In this document: one piece after another, positions 60,973-64,000 of the stretch | Layout: the number at the start of each line of letters is the position of its first letter | Position numbering within the stretch: position 1 is the first letter of the stretch | Assembly (NCBI GenBank): GCA_002490705.1 | Contig: DKUO01000038.1 | Span: 62,001 to 126,000, forward strand | From: Lachnospiraceae bacterium UBA7202 | GTDB taxonomy: Bacteria; Bacillota; Clostridia; Lachnospirales; Lachnospiraceae | Length of the DNA stretch: 64,000 bases | Reading direction: 5' to 3' | The notes under the pieces: model-generated | What the model was told of the DNA's origin: nothing | The model's input: the letters and a program-made list of their open reading frames with translations, nothing else | Database searches by the model: none | Translations under genes and position numbers: made by a program

Positions 60973-63171
60973 ATGATAAATGTATTGAAAAAGATAGGAA
61001 TCGGCTTTTTCTTCATCCTGTGTCTCGGACAGAGCTTTTGCGTGAATGCGCAGGAGCCCGTTTTTGAAAAGGACGGGGAAGCGTATCTGATTCAGTCTGC
61101 GGAGGATATGCGGACACTGGCCCTGTTGGTAAATGAGGGAAAAGAGGTGGAGCCGGGTGTTGCGGCCCACAACGCGTCTTACCGGCTGACGCGGGATATT
61201 GATATTTCTGCTTACTGTACAGGGTATGGCTGGACGCCTATTGGGTGCGGACGTGATGCGGGAGAAGAGGTTGTGAGAGAGTTTAACGGCACCTTTGACG
61301 GTGGCAATCATGTGGTGACGGGACTTTTTATCAATTTACCCGGAGGCGAAGATCAGGGCTTATTTGGAACAAGAACTTATCTGTACGGAGGCCCGGACAA
61401 CGCAGAATATCCGGACAGCGGGCGTACCGTGATCAAAAACCTCTATATCAAAGATTGTGACATTACGGGCGGATTAAATGTGGGCGGCGTCATGGGCGGT
61501 ATGAGTTTCACGAGCGGTTTGGGTAGCGGAGGAGATTTATTGATAGAAAACTGTCATGTGACGGGGAAAATTGTCGGCTTTGACTCGACAGGCGGTATCA
61601 CAGGCGCGGCTTCTGCTGTGGAAAACTGTAGTTTTACGGGTACGGTGAAAGCGTACAGTGCAGTGGGTGGCATTGCCGGAATAGCTTATTATATCCGCGG
61701 ATGTGCCGTACATGCCAAGGTAGAGGGAGACTTAGACAGGGACGGCGGAGGTGATGCGGGCGGTATTGGCGGAGTTGCCGTCTGTGTGCGGGACAGTTAT
61801 ATGGTCGGCACTGTGGCGGGAACTAATAATATCGGAGGCATTACAGGAAGAGGACCCTGTCTGACAGGCTGTTATGCGAGGGCAGATGTGACGGGAGACA
61901 ATGACACGGGAGAACTGCTTGGATATCCCCAAAAATTTCCGCTGGATGGAGTATCCCTGCCGGAGGGCGCGTCCGGCGATATGAAAATCCAAAACTGCCT
62001 GACGGAAGGAGAAGACATAACGGGCTTTAAGGAATTTATGGATAGAGCGGAAGAAGCAGGGCAGGATGTTTGGTACTGCGTTTCGGATCATGCGTGGCCC
62101 ATTCTTGCATGGGAAAAAGACAGCCGGTTCGGTTATACGGTGACCGTCACGGTGCAGGAGGGGGACAGCCTGTGGGAAATCGCTGACGCGGTGTATGGGG
62201 ACGGGCATTTCTGGACGCAGATTTATGAGGAGAATCAGGAGCGCATTGGCGGGGACGCGAACCTGATTCTGCCGGGGACGGATCTGGAGATTGTGGTAAA
62301 TGCATCCCAGGCGGACTATGCGGCGAAGGGGGATACTTGGGAGCAGGAGAAAACCTTTTTGGAGGTGGGAAGAGAGCGCGGCATAACGCGGTCAGAACTC
62401 AAAGGCGCTTATCGCAGACTGCTTGCGGACGATCTTTGGAATGGTGCAGTATGGGAAGAACAGGGAAAGCAGATAAACGACTGGGCGATCGACGATCTGG
62501 ACGGAAACGGACAGACGGATATGGTTGTGATGATGGGAAATGGAGGAGGCTGGCTTGTTCCCGGTGAAATTCGGCTTTATTGGAATGATGAACCAGCATA
62601 TATCCTGAAGGATGAAAGCGCCTATTATGAGGACGAATTTTGCTTCTGCTTTGGTTTTGGATTTTGGGAGATCCCCAGGATGGGCGATTTTGACAACGAC
62701 GGCAATCCGGAACTGGTGATGGAGGTGTTTAACGGCGGCAACGGCGGACCGGGAGGAAGGGATATTTGCCTGTTCCGGCGTGTGGGGGATAAATGGATGG
62801 AATGTCTGGAAGAGCTTCCCAATGACCGGGAATGGAGCGGAGAGCCCGGGCTGCGTATTGACGTAGCATGTATCGGTGTGGACCGGTACGAGGCATACTG
62901 TCCCTATCTGGATGAACGGATAGAATTTGACGGAAAAAATAGCCGTGAGATCGGAGCGGATGAGTATGGGCGTACGGGCGGCAGAAATGTCCGGGGCTTC
63001 TATCATTTAGAATGTGTGAAATATGAGGGAAAAAACGCCCTTGAGTGCAGGGAGTATCTGTGCGGAGAAGGGGGAAATGTGCACGGCGTCGGAGCAGCGG
63101 TGTTTATCCTGACATGGGATGCGGACGGCGTGTGCCGTGTGGCTGACTGGCGGATAGAGGGATGGAATTGA
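60973..63171 (+). CDS. Secreted multi-domain protein: GLUG-type repeats, LysM-like domain, VCBS-like C-terminus
   Basis: 732 residues from ATG 60973; GGAGAAAG is 11-12 bases upstream. A signal peptide (IGIGFFFILCLGQSFCVNA) is followed by an N-terminal block with WTPIGCG and FNGTFDGGNHVVTGLFI. Then come four or five ~22-residue GLUG-like repeats (V/I-G-G-I-x-G then a C/S-x-x-x-G/A-x-V turn; e.g. STGGITGAASAVENCSFTG). Residues ~391-440 are LysM-like (VTVQEGDSLWEIADAVYGDG). The rest has two D-x-D-x-N/D-G calcium-type loops (DDLDGNGQTD, DFDNDGNPELV) like FG-GAP/VCBS repeats. It probably binds wall or polysaccharide on the surface; this is inference. Confidence 0.82.
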   Translation: MINVLKKIGIGFFFILCLGQSFCVNAQEPVFEKDGEAYLIQSAEDMRTLALLVNEGKEVEPGVAAHNASYRLTRDIDISAYCTGYGWTPIGCGRDAGEEVVREFNGTFDGGNHVVTGLFINLPGGEDQGLFGTRTYLYGGPDNAEYPDSGRTVIKNLYIKDCDITGGLNVGGVMGGMSFTSGLGSGGDLLIENCHVTGKIVGFDSTGGITGAASAVENCSFTGTVKAYSAVGGIAGIAYYIRGCAVHAKVEGDLDRDGGGDAGGIGGVAVCVRDSYMVGTVAGTNNIGGITGRGPCLTGCYARADVTGDNDTGELLGYPQKFPLDGVSLPEGASGDMKIQNCLTEGEDITGFKEFMDRAEEAGQDVWYCVSDHAWPILAWEKDSRFGYTVTVTVQEGDSLWEIADAVYGDGHFWTQIYEENQERIGGDANLILPGTDLEIVVNASQADYAAKGDTWEQEKTFLEVGRERGITRSELKGAYRRLLADDLWNGAVWEEQGKQINDWAIDDLDGNGQTDMVVMMGNGGGWLVPGEIRLYWNDEPAYILKDESAYYEDEFCFCFGFGFWEIPRMGDFDNDGNPELVMEVFNGGNGGPGGRDICLFRRVGDKWMECLEELPNDREWSGEPGLRIDVACIGVDRYEAYCPYLDERIEFDGKNSREIGADEYGRTGGRNVRGFYHLECVKYEGKNALECREYLCGEGGNVHGVGAAVFILTWDADGVCRVADWRIEGWN

Positions 63172-63298
63172 AAGGAAACGGTTAAACTGCAGATTTGCCT
63201 TGTTCGGTGTAAAAAATGTATTTTGAGTCAAAAACTCGTTGTAATTTTTGTGCTTGCGTGACATAATATAGTTGTATTATGACGACGGAGGTGCGCCT

Positions 63299-64000
63299 AT
63301 GTACCGAATTGCGATTGAAAAACTGTTAAGATGGAAAGAAAGTAAGCGCCGCAAGCCGTTAATCATCGAAGGCGCGCGACAAGTCGGGAAGACTTGGCTG
63401 ATGAAAGAATTTGGCAGACAGGCGTATGCGGATACGGTTTATATTAACTTTGACTCTAATTCCAGAATGGCGGAACTGTTTGCATCCGATTTGGATACTG
63501 ACCGTCTGATCATGGGTTTGGAGTTGTATGCAAGCCACAAAATTGACCCGGACAACACGTTGTTGATTTTTGATGAAGTGCAGGAAGTTCCGAGAGCGTT
63601 GACATCTCTCAAATACTTCTATGAAAATGCGCCGCAATATCACATTGTCTGCGCCGGTTCGATGCTCGGTATTGCTTTGCATGAAGGGACATCTTTTCCG
63701 GTGGGCAAGGTTGGTTTCTTAAAGCTTTATCCGCTCTCTTTCAGAGAATTTTTGATGGCAGACGGCAAGGAGCGTTTTGCAGAGCTTCTTGATAAACAGG
63801 ATTTTGGGATGATTACGAGCTTTAGGCAGACGTATATTGATGCCTTGAAGCACTATTACTTTGTCGGCGGTATGCCCGAAGTGGTGCAGAGCTTTGTGGA
63901 GAACAGGGACTTTAACGAGGTCCGTGAGATTCAAAAGCGAATTTTGGCGGCTTATGAGCAGGACTTTTCCAAACATGCTCCCAATGAGATTGTTCCCAAA
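63299..64000 (+). CDS. DUF4143-type ATP-binding protein, N-terminal part
   Basis: The open frame starts at ATG 63299 (GGAGGTG upstream) and runs off the window; 234 residues are visible. The AAA-like ATPase is recognised from RRKPLIIEGARQVGKTWLMK (Walker A ARQVGKT), LLIFDEVQEVPRALTSLKYF (Walker B), VCAGSMLGIAL (sensor 1) and LYPLSFREFL. The C-terminal DUF4143 domain would follow at residues ~210 onward (YFVGGMPEVVQSFVENRDF). These proteins are common in gut Firmicutes and Bacteroidetes; their function is unknown. Confidence 0.9.
   Translation, partial: MYRIAIEKLLRWKESKRRKPLIIEGARQVGKTWLMKEFGRQAYADTVYINFDSNSRMAELFASDLDTDRLIMGLELYASHKIDPDNTLLIFDEVQEVPRALTSLKYFYENAPQYHIVCAGSMLGIALHEGTSFPVGKVGFLKLYPLSFREFLMADGKERFAELLDKQDFGMITSFRQTYIDALKHYYFVGGMPEVVQSFVENRDFNEVREIQKRILAAYEQDFSKHAPNEIVPK

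Noticed and set aside
1..64000. Mobile elements, prophage, CRISPR arrays, tRNA or rRNA genes
   Set aside because: No transposase or integrase reading frame, no regularly spaced repeats, no CCA-ended cloverleaf and no rRNA-like stretch was seen on either strand; a tRNA or CRISPR scanner would be decisive.

Overview
The window looks like a chromosomal segment of an anaerobic, Gram-positive Clostridia bacterium, most likely a member of the Lachnospiraceae. The basis is the mix of genes and RNAs: a phenylalanine T-box leader in front of pheST, a clostridial-type 6S RNA, a meso-diaminopimelate dehydrogenase, SpoIID/SleB/YkuD cell-wall proteins, a VanZ-like protein, an oxygen-independent (cbi-type) cobalamin pathway, strong AGGAGG ribosome sites and sigma-A-like promoters. 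No transposase, integrase, phage gene, CRISPR array, rRNA or tRNA gene was seen.

Layout. 1-4.6 kb: end of a GH25-fold protein whose catalytic acid pair looks mutated, a domesticated HNH/AP2-type DNA-binding protein, a SleB-like hydrolase, threonine synthase and an L,D-transpeptidase. 4.6-9.9 kb: citrate synthase (minus) behind a 5'-terminal hairpin, a miniature flagellin-like protein, ATP-type PEP carboxykinase, and a two-gene DUF3990/DUF3791 cassette that resembles a toxin-type module. 9.94-30.16 kb: a cobalamin-riboswitch-controlled run of 19 closely packed or overlapping genes. It starts with a lipoprotein form of the cobaltochelatase CbiK and a BtuFCD-like ABC importer, continues through lower-ligand and nucleotide-loop genes (cbiP, cobT, cobU, cobS, a second CobU-like gene, a CobC-like phosphatase, cbiB, cobD) and ends with corrin-ring genes (cbiC, D, F, G, H, a cbiJ-E-T triple fusion, cbiA). 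30.16-30.40 kb: 6S RNA whose promoter lies across the cbiA stop codon, followed by ddh.

31.4-36.5 kb (minus): a two-component system and a MacB/FtsX-type ABC exporter, with repeated CTTACAG boxes at the exporter promoter. 36.7-43.2 kb: a membrane protein of unknown function, a GNAT-cytidine deaminase fusion with an overlapping nitrilase-family gene, a SpoIID-domain protein and a YihY-family membrane protein. 43.2-49.5 kb: T-box, pheS, pheT, an M18 aminopeptidase and queA. 49.5-51.6 kb: a divergent XRE-regulator/Ser-Thr-kinase pair with a dyad covering both promoters. 51.7-64 kb: VanZ-like and PilZ genes, aroA-tyrA (minus), a half-size EamA transporter, a ketopantoate reductase-like protein, an atypical EF-G paralogue, a chemotaxis receptor, a secreted GLUG/LysM-like/VCBS-like protein and the start of a DUF4143-type ATPase.

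The most distinctive part is the corrinoid operon. Its only chelatase is predicted to sit outside the membrane beside an importer, its kinase CobU is accompanied by a complementary degenerate copy, and it lacks cbiL. This suggests that uptake and remodelling of external tetrapyrroles or corrinoids is coupled to synthesis.
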